Below, piece after piece: positions 1-8,945 of a stretch of 64,000 bases of DNA. Source of the stretch: Pedobacter cryoconitis. Lineage in GTDB: Bacteria; Bacteroidota; Bacteroidia; Sphingobacteriales; Sphingobacteriaceae. The DNA is taken from NCBI RefSeq assembly GCF_014200595.1, contig NZ_JACHCG010000001.1:124001-188000 (forward strand), written 5' to 3'. The first letter of the stretch is position 1. Each line of letters opens with the position of its first letter. Below the pieces are notes generated by a model. It worked only from the letters and a program-made list of their open reading frames with translations. It searched no databases and was not told where the DNA came from. The translations under genes and the position numbers were made by a program.

Positions 1-521
1 AATCCGATAGTTGAGCCTAAAGCAGCACCTGCTATGGTATCAATCGGGTAATGTACGCCAACGTATATTTGTGCAAAAGAAATAATAAATGCCCAGGCAA
101 GGCCAATTGGCAGGATCGGCTTCCATCTTGGATAGAAAACCATAATTAAAAACACGGCAATACCGAAGTGGTTTGTTGCGTGTGCGGATGGGAAACTATA
201 GCCGCTGCCGCAGGGCACGCGGTGAATAATATCATGAATCAGTGCAGGTTCATTACATGGTCTCAGCCTGGCAACAAATGGTTTGATGAACCTGGAAGAG
301 ATCATATCACCCAGGGCAAACGTAAGCAATACGCCGCCTATAATATACCAGCCTCTTTTTTTATACTCTTTGAAACTGAAAATGATAATAAACAAGTATA
401 GTGGCGCCCAGGTATACCTGTTCCGCATCAATGGAAGAAACCAGTCCAGGAAACCGTTGGACAGTCCTCTGTGAATTTTCAGAAACAGTTCTACATCGAA
501 GGTATGCAGGCTTTCTATCAT
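1..521 (-). CDS. PAP2-family membrane phosphatase (partial, C-terminus cut off)
   Basis: The gene runs off the left edge, so about 173 residues are visible. PAP2 enzymes remove phosphate from membrane lipids such as undecaprenyl diphosphate or phosphatidate; the substrate here cannot be told. Motif 1 is KPFVARLRP (residues 80-88), motif 2 is PSAHATNH (from residue 111), and motif 3 is YVGVHYPID with His157 and Asp161. They sit among hydrophobic helices. The Arg expected six residues before the motif-3 His reads Gln151. The ATG at 521-519 shares four bases with the stop of the upstream methyltransferase gene, which implies one mRNA and coupled translation. The family call is secure. Confidence 0.88.
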   Translation of the reverse strand, partial: MIESLHTFDVELFLKIHRGLSNGFLDWFLPLMRNRYTWAPLYLFIIIFSFKEYKKRGWYIIGGVLLTFALGDMISSRFIKPFVARLRPCNEPALIHDIIHRVPCGSGYSFPSAHATNHFGIAVFLIMVFYPRWKPILPIGLAWAFIISFAQIYVGVHYPIDTIAGAALGSTIG

Positions 522-1249
522 GCTTTTTTACAAACAAGGATTAATCTGTCAGATTTAGCTACATCAAATTCTTCCAGGCTATAGCTGCCGAATGTATTGA
601 TGATTTTTAATCCGCTTTTTTCAAGCATCCTTTCAAAATCAGCCAAACTGAATGCTTGTACACGTTCTTCAAAAGCGTAATGTTTGCTTTTGTGTTCGAA
701 GTTGATATGTTTAATGATTTTACCTTCGGCAACAAATTTACGAAGATCAAATTCTATACCTTCAACAGTTTTTGTTTCTCTGTGTGTCAGGTTACTGATA
801 ATTTTCTGCGTGTTGAAATAATCAATCACTACGGTCCCATCTTCTTTGATACTTTTTCTGAAAGATTTAAGCGCATTGACATGATCTTTTTCTGTATCAA
901 AGTATCCGAAACTGGTGAAAAGGTTCAGGGCGATATCATAATAATTGATATAGCCAAGTTTACGCATATCGTGTACAAAAAAGTGAAGGTGTTTCTGCTC
1001 GAACTGCTTCGCGTATTTGATGCTTTGTTCAGAAAGGTCAATTCCTGTAACATCAAATCCTTTTTTGTTTAAATAAACGGAATGACGGCCTCTGCCGCAG
1101 GCGATATCAAGTATACGGGAGTGCAGTGCCGGCTTCAGGTAAGCTGTCAGGTTATCAATTAAAAACTCGGCTTCTGCGTCATTACGCTGACTATATAAGA
1201 TATGATAATAAGGAGAATTGAACCAATATTGAAACCACTTTCGCTGCAT
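518..1249 (-). CDS. Class I SAM-dependent methyltransferase
   Basis: A soluble methyltransferase of 243 residues. The SAM-binding motif I is ILDIACGRGRHSVYL, followed by the acidic end of strand 2 in GFDVTGIDLS and by ALNLFTSFGYFD, a string common in small methyltransferases of the Methyltransf_25/11 type. The substrate is unknown. The frame could be extended 66 bases upstream, but the ATG at 1249 is preferred: a perfect TATATTTG -7 element lies at 1276-1283, inside the longer version. The stop overlaps the start of the PAP2 gene as ATGA, so the two form an operon. The pairing might suggest lipid or envelope chemistry, but that is inference. Confidence 0.85.
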   Translation of the reverse strand: MQRKWFQYWFNSPYYHILYSQRNDAEAEFLIDNLTAYLKPALHSRILDIACGRGRHSVYLNKKGFDVTGIDLSEQSIKYAKQFEQKHLHFFVHDMRKLGYINYYDIALNLFTSFGYFDTEKDHVNALKSFRKSIKEDGTVVIDYFNTQKIISNLTHRETKTVEGIEFDLRKFVAEGKIIKHINFEHKSKHYAFEERVQAFSLADFERMLEKSGLKIINTFGSYSLEEFDVAKSDRLILVCKKA

Positions 1250-1275
1250 AAGGACCGTCTTAAATTTAGAAAAAG

Positions 1276-1283
1276 CAAATATA
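1276..1283 (-). promoter_or_regulatory. -7 promoter element for the methyltransferase/PAP2 operon
   Basis: TATATTTG on the minus strand matches the Bacteroidota -7 consensus TAnnTTTG at every fixed position. It lies 26 bases upstream of the ATG at 1249. No clear -33 element is seen. It supports the shorter start of the methyltransferase. Confidence 0.6.
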
Positions 1284-1357
1284 GTGATTAGGAATGCAAC
1301 TGGGTGGACATTCAATTCAAATTATGATATTATGACACCGCCTACTTAAATTTTTAC

Positions 1358-1365
1358 TATTTTTG
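1358..1365 (+). promoter_or_regulatory. -7 promoter element for glmM
   Basis: TATTTTTG is a perfect TAnnTTTG match, ending 20 bases before the TTG start of glmM. The leader would be about 15 nt. No strong -33 TTTG is seen. Confidence 0.6.
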
Positions 1366-1385
1366 GAAAACAAAATTCATAGCAG

Positions 1386-2774
1386 TTGACACTTATAAAA
1401 TCTATTTCAGGAATCAGGGGAACTATCGGCGGAATCGCTGGAAATGGGCTAACACCTATTGATATAGTGAAGTTTACCGCAGCTTACGGCTCGTGGGTAA
1501 TTAAAAATACGAACATTAAGAAAATCGTACTCGGACGGGATGCACGGATCTCGGGAGACATGGTGAATAACCTGGTAACTGGTACTTTACAGGGACTGGG
1601 TATTGAAGTGATAGACTTAGGTTTATCTACTACACCGACTGTGGAAATCGCTGTCCCAATGGAAAAAGCAGGTGGCGGGATTATTTTAACGGCCAGCCAT
1701 AATCCTAAGCAGTGGAACGCGCTTAAACTCTTAAATGAGAAGGGCGAGTTTATCAATGATGAAAATGGTAAAGAAGTATTAGAAATTGCTGAAAGAGCTG
1801 ATTTTTCTTTTGCTGAGGTAAATGACCTTGGAAAAGTTACTTATGATGATTCTTATCTGCAAAAACATATTGATGTAATTCTGGCTTTGCCATTGGTTGA
1901 TGTTGAATTGATCAAAAAAGCAAATTTCAAAATTGCAATTGACTGTGTAAACTCCACAGGCGGTATTTTTATTCCTGCTTTATTAAAAGCGTTAGGGGTA
2001 AAGACGGTATTCGAACTGTACTGTGAACCTAATGGTGAGTTTCCTCATAATCCGGAGCCTCTTCCGGAAAACCTGACTGAAATTGCTAAAGTAGTACAAA
2101 GCAAACAGGCAGATCTGGGCATTGTAGTTGATCCTGATGTAGATCGTTTATGTTTTGTTTGTGAAGACGGAACGATGTTCGGTGAGGAATATACTTTAGT
2201 TGCTGTAGCTGATTATATTTTGAAAAATCAGGTAGGTAATACGGTTTCTAATTTATCATCAACAAGAGCTTTAAAAGATGTAACCCTTAGAGCGGGCGGG
2301 GAATACAATGCTGCTGCTGTGGGTGAAGTGAATGTGGTAAACCAGATGAAAGCAACGAATGCAATTATTGGTGGTGAAGGTAATGGCGGGATCATTTATC
2401 CTGAGTTGCATTACGGCCGTGATGCTTTAGTAGGTATCGCTTTGTTTTTAACACATCTTGCGAAATTCGGTAAATCTGTGTCTTTATTAAGAAGCAGCTA
2501 TCCAAATTATCATATTTCTAAAAATAAGATCACTTTAACCCCTGAAATGGATATTGATGCTTTGTTGGTTAAAGTACAGGAAAAGTACAAAAATCAGCCA
2601 AGCAGTACTATTGACGGGTTGAAAATAGAGTTTGATAATGAGTGGGTTCACTTGCGTAAATCAAATACAGAACCAATTATCCGTATTTATAGCGAAGCGG
2701 AAAATGAAACTGTAGCTGAAAACCTGGCGAACAAAATTATATCAGACATCAAAGAAATTTTAAAATTGAATTAA
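1386..2774 (+). CDS. glmM: Phosphoglucosamine mutase
   Basis: Converts glucosamine-6-phosphate to glucosamine-1-phosphate for UDP-GlcNAc, peptidoglycan and LPS synthesis (family knowledge). The protein has 462 residues in the usual four-domain phosphohexomutase order. The phosphoserine loop is TASHNP with Ser104, the metal loop is DPDVDR (residues 249-254), the sugar loop is GEGNGG, and the C-terminal phosphate loop is RKSNTEP. The start codon is TTG: an in-frame stop lies only two codons upstream, and the N-terminus MTLIKSISGIRGT is the form I expect for this family. The cysteine desulfurase starts 6 bp after the stop, so the two are probably co-transcribed. Phosphomannomutase activity cannot be excluded from sequence alone. 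Confidence 0.92.
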   Translation: MTLIKSISGIRGTIGGIAGNGLTPIDIVKFTAAYGSWVIKNTNIKKIVLGRDARISGDMVNNLVTGTLQGLGIEVIDLGLSTTPTVEIAVPMEKAGGGIILTASHNPKQWNALKLLNEKGEFINDENGKEVLEIAERADFSFAEVNDLGKVTYDDSYLQKHIDVILALPLVDVELIKKANFKIAIDCVNSTGGIFIPALLKALGVKTVFELYCEPNGEFPHNPEPLPENLTEIAKVVQSKQADLGIVVDPDVDRLCFVCEDGTMFGEEYTLVAVADYILKNQVGNTVSNLSSTRALKDVTLRAGGEYNAAAVGEVNVVNQMKATNAIIGGEGNGGIIYPELHYGRDALVGIALFLTHLAKFGKSVSLLRSSYPNYHISKNKITLTPEMDIDALLVKVQEKYKNQPSSTIDGLKIEFDNEWVHLRKSNTEPIIRIYSEAENETVAENLANKIISDIKEILKLN

Positions 2775-2780
2775 TACAGA

Positions 2781-3929
2781 ATGAACAGGATCTATTTAGA
2801 TAATGCTGCAACTACGCCTCTGGATAAAGAGGTTATGGCTGAAATGATTAATGTGATGGAGAATTATTATGGTAATCCATCTTCAATTCATGCGCAGGGC
2901 CGTGAGGTACGTACATTGATTGAAAAGGCCCGTAAAACTGTAGCTGGATTACTGAATGCGACACCTGCTGAAATATTTTTCACTTCGGGTGGTACAGAAG
3001 CTGACAACACAGCTATACGTTGTGGTATTGCAGCTTTTGGGATCAGGCATGCTATTACTTCAAAAATTGAACATCATGCGGTTGAGCATACGCTTGGCCA
3101 GTTATTAAAGGATGGCGTTATTGATAAGCTGAGCTTTGTAAATATTGATGCTAAGGGGAATGTTGATTATGATCACCTGGAACAACTGTTAAAAGAGAAT
3201 TCACGTTCTTTTGTTTCCTTAATGCATGCAAATAATGAATTGGCAACCCTGACCGATATGGAAAAGGTTGGTGATATTTGTGAGCGTTATGAGGCTATTT
3301 ATCATTGTGATACCGTACAGACCATGGGTCATTATGCACATGATGTCAGAAAGATTAAAGCGCATTTTATAGTTTGTGCAGCGCATAAATTGCATGGTCC
3401 GAAAGGGGTAGGGTTCTTATTCGTAAATCATACGGTGAAAATCAGTCCGATGATTTTTGGTGGTGCCCAGGAACGTAATATGCGTGGTGGTACTGAAAAT
3501 GTATATGGAATTGTAGGGTTGGCAAAAGCATTGGAGATGGCTTATAGTCATATGGAAGAGCACCAGGCCTATATCCAGGATTTGAAAACTTACATGAAAG
3601 ATAAACTGGCCGAAGAAATTCCTGCCATAAGTTTTAATGGAGAAACTGATCCTGAGAAAAGTTTATATACGGTCCTGAATGTATCATTCCCGGCAATGGA
3701 TATGTCTGATATGCTATTGTTTAACCTGGATATTAATGGCATCTCTGCATCTGGCGGAAGTGCTTGCTCTTCGGGTTCCAATATCGGGTCTCATGTGCTG
3801 ACTGCTATAGGTACTGATCCAAATCGTCCATCGGTCAGGTTCTCTTTCAGCAAGTTGAATACGAAAGAGGAAATTGATTATGTGATAGAAAAGGTGAAAC
3901 ATATTGTAGAGCAGAATATCGCAGTTTAA
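2781..3929 (+). CDS. Cysteine desulfurase (NifS/IscS family)
   Basis: A PLP enzyme that takes sulfur from cysteine as a protein persulfide for Fe-S clusters, thiolated tRNA and other cofactors. The protein has 382 residues. The N-terminus YLDNAATTPLD is typical. The PLP lysine is Lys203 in AHKLHGPKG, the Asp/Gln pocket is in HCDTVQ, and the catalytic loop is SGGSACSSGS with Cys329. No scaffold or Suf genes are adjacent, so I do not assign iscS, nifS or sufS. It follows glmM by 6 bp and is closed by a strong terminator at 3947-3979. Confidence 0.93.
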   Translation: MNRIYLDNAATTPLDKEVMAEMINVMENYYGNPSSIHAQGREVRTLIEKARKTVAGLLNATPAEIFFTSGGTEADNTAIRCGIAAFGIRHAITSKIEHHAVEHTLGQLLKDGVIDKLSFVNIDAKGNVDYDHLEQLLKENSRSFVSLMHANNELATLTDMEKVGDICERYEAIYHCDTVQTMGHYAHDVRKIKAHFIVCAAHKLHGPKGVGFLFVNHTVKISPMIFGGAQERNMRGGTENVYGIVGLAKALEMAYSHMEEHQAYIQDLKTYMKDKLAEEIPAISFNGETDPEKSLYTVLNVSFPAMDMSDMLLFNLDINGISASGGSACSSGSNIGSHVLTAIGTDPNRPSVRFSFSKLNTKEEIDYVIEKVKHIVEQNIAV

Positions 3930-3946
3930 GAATTTTATTGATTACA

Positions 3947-3979
3947 AAAAGCTCTGACCAGCGGTCAGGGCTTTTTTTT
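3947..3979 (+). terminator. Intrinsic terminator after the glmM-desulfurase operon
   Basis: A stem of GCTCTGACC and GGTCAGGGC around a 3-base loop (one G-T pair) is flanked by A and T runs, with nine T residues on the plus strand. The next gene starts just 11 bp later. Confidence 0.85.
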
Positions 3980-3989
3980 TAGCACAATT

Positions 3990-4520
3990 ATGCAATACGT
4001 AGCTATAGAGAATAATGAGAGCCCATATCTGTCTTTTGTGGAGGAGTTGTATCATGCTGCTTTTCCAATGGAAGAACGCAGAAACTGGGAGCAACTGTTA
4101 AAAATGATCGGCACAGTTCCGGAAATGTCTATGCAGGTAATTCTGGAAGAAGAAAAAGCGATTGGTTTTGTAACCAGCTGGAAATTTGATGACTGGTGTT
4201 TTATTGAACATCTGGCGATTGATCCGGTAAACAGAGGAAAGAAATTTGGGGAACGCGTGATGAAAGATTTCATGGTCAACCGGAAGTTGCTTTTAGAGGT
4301 TGAGCCTCCTGCTTCTGTGGATGCGGTACGTAGAATTGGTTTTTATGAGCGGTTGGGATTGGTTTGTTTACCTTTCGATTATCTCCATCCTTCTTATCAT
4401 GATTCTCATGTTTCTCATTCGTTAGTGCTGATGACCAATGTACCGGAAAGAGAAGAACTGTATTTTAATGAGATTATCCGCAGGGTCAAAAAACAGGTTT
4501 ATTTATACCATCCTTTGTAA
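3990..4520 (+). CDS. GNAT-family N-acetyltransferase
   Basis: A soluble acetyltransferase of 176 residues. The acetyl-CoA-binding motif A is visible as EHLAIDPVNRGKKFGERVM, with the R-G-x-x-F-G pyrophosphate loop, and is followed by a typical motif B (VDAVRRIGFYERLGL). The substrate cannot be predicted. It begins 11 bp after the upstream terminator, leaving little room for its own promoter, so it may be expressed by read-through or from a promoter inside the terminator region. No downstream partner is obvious. Confidence 0.85.
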   Translation: MQYVAIENNESPYLSFVEELYHAAFPMEERRNWEQLLKMIGTVPEMSMQVILEEEKAIGFVTSWKFDDWCFIEHLAIDPVNRGKKFGERVMKDFMVNRKLLLEVEPPASVDAVRRIGFYERLGLVCLPFDYLHPSYHDSHVSHSLVLMTNVPEREELYFNEIIRRVKKQVYLYHPL

Positions 4521-4612
4521 TTGCTTTTATTTATTATAAAATAATAGAAACTATATTTTTTCCGGCTTGTTGTGTATTCAATTGTCAATAATTTTTAATT
4601 AAAACATTGGTT

Positions 4613-4819
4613 ATGAATACTCCGGAAAAGCACGATCACGAAGAAGAAAAAAAGAAAACGGTTTATAAAGAAACTGACAAGGATGAAGATTTGAGCAGTG
4701 GCGAAACATCTTCTGAGTCAGAGTCTGGAAGATCTGCGTTTGCGAACAGACCTGAAAGAAAAAATAAGCCTTTAGGTGCAGGTCATGAGCCTGGTACTAC
4801 ACCTGGAAGAGATTTCTGA
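4613..4819 (+). CDS. Small charged, probably disordered protein
   Basis: A 68-residue protein with no hydrophobic segment. The N-terminal two thirds are rich in Lys, Glu, Asp and Ser; the tail is NKPLGAGHEPGTTPGRDF. I do not recognise a named family, though the Gly/Pro tail looks like one kept in short Sphingobacteriales proteins (inference). The ATG at 4613 is preferred to a TTG two codons upstream. A terminator follows at once, which supports a real transcription unit. Low complexity and charge suggest an unstructured protein, perhaps stress-related, but there is no direct evidence. Confidence 0.6.
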   Translation: MNTPEKHDHEEEKKKTVYKETDKDEDLSSGETSSESESGRSAFANRPERKNKPLGAGHEPGTTPGRDF

Positions 4820-4841
4820 TAAAAATATTATTTCTAAAGAA

Positions 4842-4874
4842 AACCCTGATTCAACAGCTGATTCAGGGTTTTTT
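4842..4874 (+). terminator. Intrinsic terminator
   Basis: AACCCTGA pairs with TCAGGGTT around a 13-base loop, followed by TTTT. It lies 22 bp after the stop of the small charged protein. The rest of the gap to 5038 is A+T-rich, with no clear promoter match. Confidence 0.75.
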
Positions 4875-5038
4875 GTTTATAAACGGGAATTTAATGAATT
4901 CTATCCCGTAAATATTACCGGATTTATTTGTCTGTTAAGGTTTTCTCCATTACATTAGGGGATAGATTTGGCTATTGTATGAAAAGGATAATAGGTGTTT
5001 ATTGATTTGCTAAATCGTTTTTAATTCTTTAACCATAT

Positions 5039-5731
5039 ATGAATCCTATCCGTACTCTAGCTGTAAGCAGCTTACTATTCTTCTCGCTCACCAGCGTTGT
5101 ATCTGCTCAAAAAAAGGAAACTTTTAAAGACAAAGAAGTTGTCTATAAAAAAGGTTTGAAATTAACCTTTATCAATCAGGACAAAGGTTTTTCGCCCGTA
5201 GTCAAAGAAAGGATGATTGAAACCTTTTTTAAAGTTTATCCGGCTTTAAAAGCTGCGTACAATGAAAAGACAGCAAAGGAAATCACTTTTGTAATCGATA
5301 CCTCCTATAAAGGAGTGGCTGCAACCCAGGGAACTGTTGTTGCTTATAGCCCGGTCTGGTTTAAACAGCATCCCGGAGATATAGATGTGGTTACGCATGA
5401 GGTGATGCATATTGTACAGAATTATGGCAGCAACGCCGGTCCATGGTGGATCACAGAAGGAATAGCTGACTATGTACGTTATAAATATGGAGTTGACAAT
5501 GCAGGGGCTAAATGGACACTCCCTGATTATAAAGCCGGACAGAACTATGATAACGGTTATCGTATTACAGCAAGGTTTCTGGCCTGGCTGGAAGTACATC
5601 ATCAGGGAATAGTCAAAGTGCTGGATCAGCAGATGAGAGCGCATACCTACAATGAAGAATTCTGGAAAACACAAACGACAAAAACTTTGCCTGAATTATG
5701 GGCTTCTTATACAGAAAATCCAATAATTTAG
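5039..5731 (+). CDS. Secreted BSP-family (basic secretory protein) metallopeptidase
   Basis: A 230-residue exported protein with a signal peptide ending SVVSAQ (about residues 1-24). The zinc-binding motif is THEVMH, with His120, Glu121 and His124. Sixteen residues on comes WITEGIADYVRY, whose Glu140 is the likely third ligand. This HExxH plus EGxADY pattern is that of the basic secretory protein/peptidase MA clan. It is expected to act in the periplasm or outside the cell; the substrate is unknown. The gap to the GH92 gene is only 35 bp, so the two are probably co-transcribed and may together degrade mannose-bearing glycoproteins (inference). Confidence 0.85.
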   Translation: MNPIRTLAVSSLLFFSLTSVVSAQKKETFKDKEVVYKKGLKLTFINQDKGFSPVVKERMIETFFKVYPALKAAYNEKTAKEITFVIDTSYKGVAATQGTVVAYSPVWFKQHPGDIDVVTHEVMHIVQNYGSNAGPWWITEGIADYVRYKYGVDNAGAKWTLPDYKAGQNYDNGYRITARFLAWLEVHHQGIVKVLDQQMRAHTYNEEFWKTQTTKTLPELWASYTENPII

Positions 5732-5766
5732 AATAATATTATACGCTATAAAACCACACAAAACAA

Positions 5767-8058
5767 ATGATGAAACATTTCTTATCAGCATTACTTATTT
5801 CTGCTGCTATGCCTGTACTGGCGCAGCAAGCAGGTAAAGTGACGGACCCGGTAGACTGGGTTAATCCGCTAATGGGGACGGCAAGTAAACCAAGCCTGTC
5901 TAATGGTAATACTTATCCAACAATTGCAGTTCCATGGGGAATGAATTTCTGGACTCCGCAAACTGGTAAAATGGGTGACGGATGGGCTTATACTTATGAT
6001 GCTGATAAAATCAGAGGATTCAAACAAACACATCAGCCTTCTCCTTGGATGAACGATTACGGACAATTCTCGGTGATGCCGGTAACTGGTAAAATGAAAT
6101 TCAACCAGGATGAGCGTGCAAGCTGGTTCTCTCATAAGGCAGAAATTGTAAAGCCATATTATTACAGTGTATACCTGGCTGATGCGAATGTAACTACTGA
6201 AATTACACCTACAGAGCGTGCAGCTCAGTTCCGCTTTACTTTTCCGAAGTCTGATAGTTCTTATGTAGTGATTGATGCTTTTGATAAGGGATCATATATT
6301 AAAGTTATCCCGAAGGAAAGAAAAGTTATAGGATACAGCACACGTTATGCAAGCGGCCCGCTGCCTGCTAATTTTAAAAACTACTTTGTTATCTACTTTG
6401 ATAAGGCTATTTCTTCTGCAAATACATGGCACGGAAATACTTTGGCAAAAGATACACTGGAGCTGAAAAGTGATCATTCTGGTGCAATCATAGGATTTAA
6501 GACTGAAAAAGGAGAAAAGGTAGGGATGAAAGTCGCTTCGTCTTTTATCAGTGTTGAACAAGCCGAAATCAGTTTAAAGAGAGAACTGGCAAATGATACT
6601 TTTGAAGCTACACAGCAAAAGTCAAGAGCGATATGGAACAAAACTTTAGGTAAGATTTCTATCGAAGGCGGAACTGTTGATCAGACGCGTACTTTCTACT
6701 CGAGTTTATACCGCACTTTATTTTTCCCGAATAAATTATATGAGATAGACGCGAATAATAAAATTGTTCACTGGAGTCCATACAATGGTAAAACTATGCC
6801 TGGGTATATGTTTGCTGGTACGGGTTTCTGGGATACCTTCAGAGCGCTGTATCCATTCTTAAACCTGGTTTATCCTGCAATCAATAAGGAAATGCAGCAG
6901 GGATTGGTAAATGATTATAAAGAGGGTGGATGGTTACCTGAATGGTCAAGCCCTGGTTATGCAAATTGTATGATTGGTAACAACTCTGCTTCTGTAGTTG
7001 CGGATGCTTACATCAAAGGGTTACGCGGATATGATATTGAGAGTTTATTTGAAGCGCTGAAACATGGGGCGAATAATGAAGGGCCAAATGAAGCCGTTGG
7101 AAGAGCTGGTGTAAAGTATTACAATGAGTTGGGTTATGTGCCTTATGATGTTAAACTGAATGAGAATGCAGCCAGAACATTAGAGTATGCTTATGATGAC
7201 TTTACGATTTATCAATTGGGAAGAGCACTTAAAAAACCAGCTGCTGAAATTGATATCTATAAGAAAAGAGCAATGAACTATAAAAACCTTTTTGATCCTT
7301 CTTCGGGCTTAATGCGCGGAAAGAATAAGGATGGTTCATTCCAGTCGCCTTTTAACCCGTTTAAATGGGGTGATGCTTTTACAGAAGGAAACAGCTGGCA
7401 TTATTCATGGTCAGTTTTCCAGGATGTAAATGGCCTGGTTGGGCTAATGGGTGGTAAAAACAAGTTTGTAGAGAAACTGGATTCAGTATTTACAATGCCT
7501 CCTGTTTTTGATGCAAGTTATTATGGTTCTGTAATTCATGAAATCAGAGAGATGCAGATTGCGAACATGGGCCAGTATGCGCATGGTAATCAGCCGATAC
7601 AACACATGATTTACTTGTATAACTATGCCGGACAACCCTGGAAAGCTCAGTACTGGTTAAGAGAAACGATGAACAGAATGTATAAGGCTACGCCTGATGG
7701 CTATTGTGGAGATGAGGATAACGGGCAGACTTCTGCCTGGTATGTTTTCTCTGCTATGGGCTTTTATCCGGTTACACCTGCCACTGATCAATATGTAGTT
7801 GGTGCACCTTTATTCAAAAAAGTAACGGTGAACCTGGATAATGGAAAACAGATTGTGATCAATGCTGCGGCAAACAGTGTAGATAACAAGTATATCAATG
7901 CGTTGAAATACGACGGTAAGGCTTATGGTAAAAACTGGTTAAGCCACTCTGATTTAGTTAAAGGGGCTACATTGGATTTCGATATGACTGCTGCGCCTAA
8001 CAAGACCAGGGGAACTGCGGAAAGTGATTTCCCATATTCTATGTCAACAGAGAAATAA
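5767..8058 (+). CDS. GH92 alpha-mannosidase
   Basis: A 763-residue exported glycoside hydrolase with signal peptide (residues 1-19, ending PVLAQ). GH92 enzymes are Ca-dependent exo-alpha-mannosidases that trim N-glycans and fungal mannans. The N-terminal beta-sandwich begins WVNPLMGTA and includes NGNTYPTIAVPWGMNFW. The (alpha/alpha)6 domain carries GTGFWDTFRALYP, EWSSPGYANCMIGNNSA and the acidic active-site loop GDEDNGQTSAWYVFSAMGF. Length and motif order match the family. The ATG at 5767 could be replaced by the next codon, also ATG. No SusC/SusD pair is nearby, so this is not a classical polysaccharide utilization locus. A terminator follows. Confidence 0.93.
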   Translation: MMKHFLSALLISAAMPVLAQQAGKVTDPVDWVNPLMGTASKPSLSNGNTYPTIAVPWGMNFWTPQTGKMGDGWAYTYDADKIRGFKQTHQPSPWMNDYGQFSVMPVTGKMKFNQDERASWFSHKAEIVKPYYYSVYLADANVTTEITPTERAAQFRFTFPKSDSSYVVIDAFDKGSYIKVIPKERKVIGYSTRYASGPLPANFKNYFVIYFDKAISSANTWHGNTLAKDTLELKSDHSGAIIGFKTEKGEKVGMKVASSFISVEQAEISLKRELANDTFEATQQKSRAIWNKTLGKISIEGGTVDQTRTFYSSLYRTLFFPNKLYEIDANNKIVHWSPYNGKTMPGYMFAGTGFWDTFRALYPFLNLVYPAINKEMQQGLVNDYKEGGWLPEWSSPGYANCMIGNNSASVVADAYIKGLRGYDIESLFEALKHGANNEGPNEAVGRAGVKYYNELGYVPYDVKLNENAARTLEYAYDDFTIYQLGRALKKPAAEIDIYKKRAMNYKNLFDPSSGLMRGKNKDGSFQSPFNPFKWGDAFTEGNSWHYSWSVFQDVNGLVGLMGGKNKFVEKLDSVFTMPPVFDASYYGSVIHEIREMQIANMGQYAHGNQPIQHMIYLYNYAGQPWKAQYWLRETMNRMYKATPDGYCGDEDNGQTSAWYVFSAMGFYPVTPATDQYVVGAPLFKKVTVNLDNGKQIVINAAANSVDNKYINALKYDGKAYGKNWLSHSDLVKGATLDFDMTAAPNKTRGTAESDFPYSMSTEK

Positions 8059-8102
8059 TTAAACGGTTCTGGCAGCATAGCTGACCGGAATAAATACTGA
8101 TT

Positions 8103-8157
8103 AAGCGGTTATTTGTCTCATTTATAGTTAAATGAGGCGGGTAACCGCTTTTTTTAT
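8103..8157 (+). terminator. Terminator after GH92
   Basis: AAGCGGTTA pairs with TAACCGCTT, enclosing a second arm CTCATTTA/TAAATGAG, and a run of T follows. The remaining 110 bp to the next gene is very A+T-rich; the best -7-like string is TATGTTTA at 8247-8254. Confidence 0.8.
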
Positions 8158-8269
8158 GGCTTTATTTGAGCTCAATTAATTATTGATGATATTTTATTGT
8201 TGTATTGATAAATTTATTTTAATTTAAAATGTTAATTATCATCTTTTATGTTTAATATTGATTACACAA

Positions 8270-8929
8270 ATGAAATACTGTATGAGAAAATTATTAACAC
8301 TGGCGATGCTTTCTGCATTTGCTCTGGCAGCTAATGCCCAAACTGAAAAAGGTAAAATTATAGTAGGAGGGGCAATAGGTTATTCCAACTCCAAAAGTAA
8401 TAACGATGCTATGGAAAATAAGCAGAATAGCTTAACGCTGCTTCCAAGTATAGGTTATTTCGTGAAGGATAATCTGGCATTGGGTGTAGGGATTGGTTAT
8501 TCAAGGCTAACAGAGAAGAGCAGTGAAAAAACACAGTATGTTTTGAGTCAGAAAAATACAACTGACTATTTTATGGTGAGCCCTTTTATCAGGCATTATA
8601 TAAATATATCTGATCAGTTCAAATTCTTTGGTCAGTTTTCTGTTCCAATGAAATGGGGAAATCTGGAGTCGGCAACTGGAACGACTAGTCCGGCTGTTAG
8701 TGTTGCTCCTGCTTCAAATTCTAAAACTACGTCGATAGGGGTAAGTATAGAGCCTGGTTTCGCGTATTTTCCTACCAAAAGAATTGGGATACAGCTTTCT
8801 TTAGATGGGCTATCTTATGCCTGGAATAAAACCGAGAATAAGAACTCGCATCATGTGAATAAGACTAATGCTTTCAATTTAGGAACGAACTTTTTCGCGC
8901 CAAAAATTGGTATTCAATTTCATTTCTAG
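8270..8929 (+). CDS. Outer-membrane beta-barrel protein (first of a tandem pair)
   Basis: A 219-residue exported protein with a signal peptide ending ALAANAQ. The mature part starts TEKGKIIVGGAIGY and alternates amphipathic strands with Gly/Asn-rich turns. The C-terminal strand ends in Phe, as expected for an 8-strand OmpW/OprF-like barrel of the porin-like family. The start could also be the ATG four codons later (8282); a TTG four codons upstream is less likely. The next gene begins 16 bp downstream and encodes a paralog with the same mature N-terminus. The function (adhesin, porin or structural) is not evident. Confidence 0.8.
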   Translation: MKYCMRKLLTLAMLSAFALAANAQTEKGKIIVGGAIGYSNSKSNNDAMENKQNSLTLLPSIGYFVKDNLALGVGIGYSRLTEKSSEKTQYVLSQKNTTDYFMVSPFIRHYINISDQFKFFGQFSVPMKWGNLESATGTTSPAVSVAPASNSKTTSIGVSIEPGFAYFPTKRIGIQLSLDGLSYAWNKTENKNSHHVNKTNAFNLGTNFFAPKIGIQFHF

Positions 8930-8945
8930 TCCTGAGCTGTATCAT

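Noticed and set aside
656..1072. 138-residue open frame on the plus strand
   Set aside because: It is the antisense of the methyltransferase gene, has no recognisable motif, and lacks a promoter or neighbour support.
8907..8945. Longer start for the second barrel protein
   Set aside because: It would overlap the first barrel gene and place residues before a good signal peptide.
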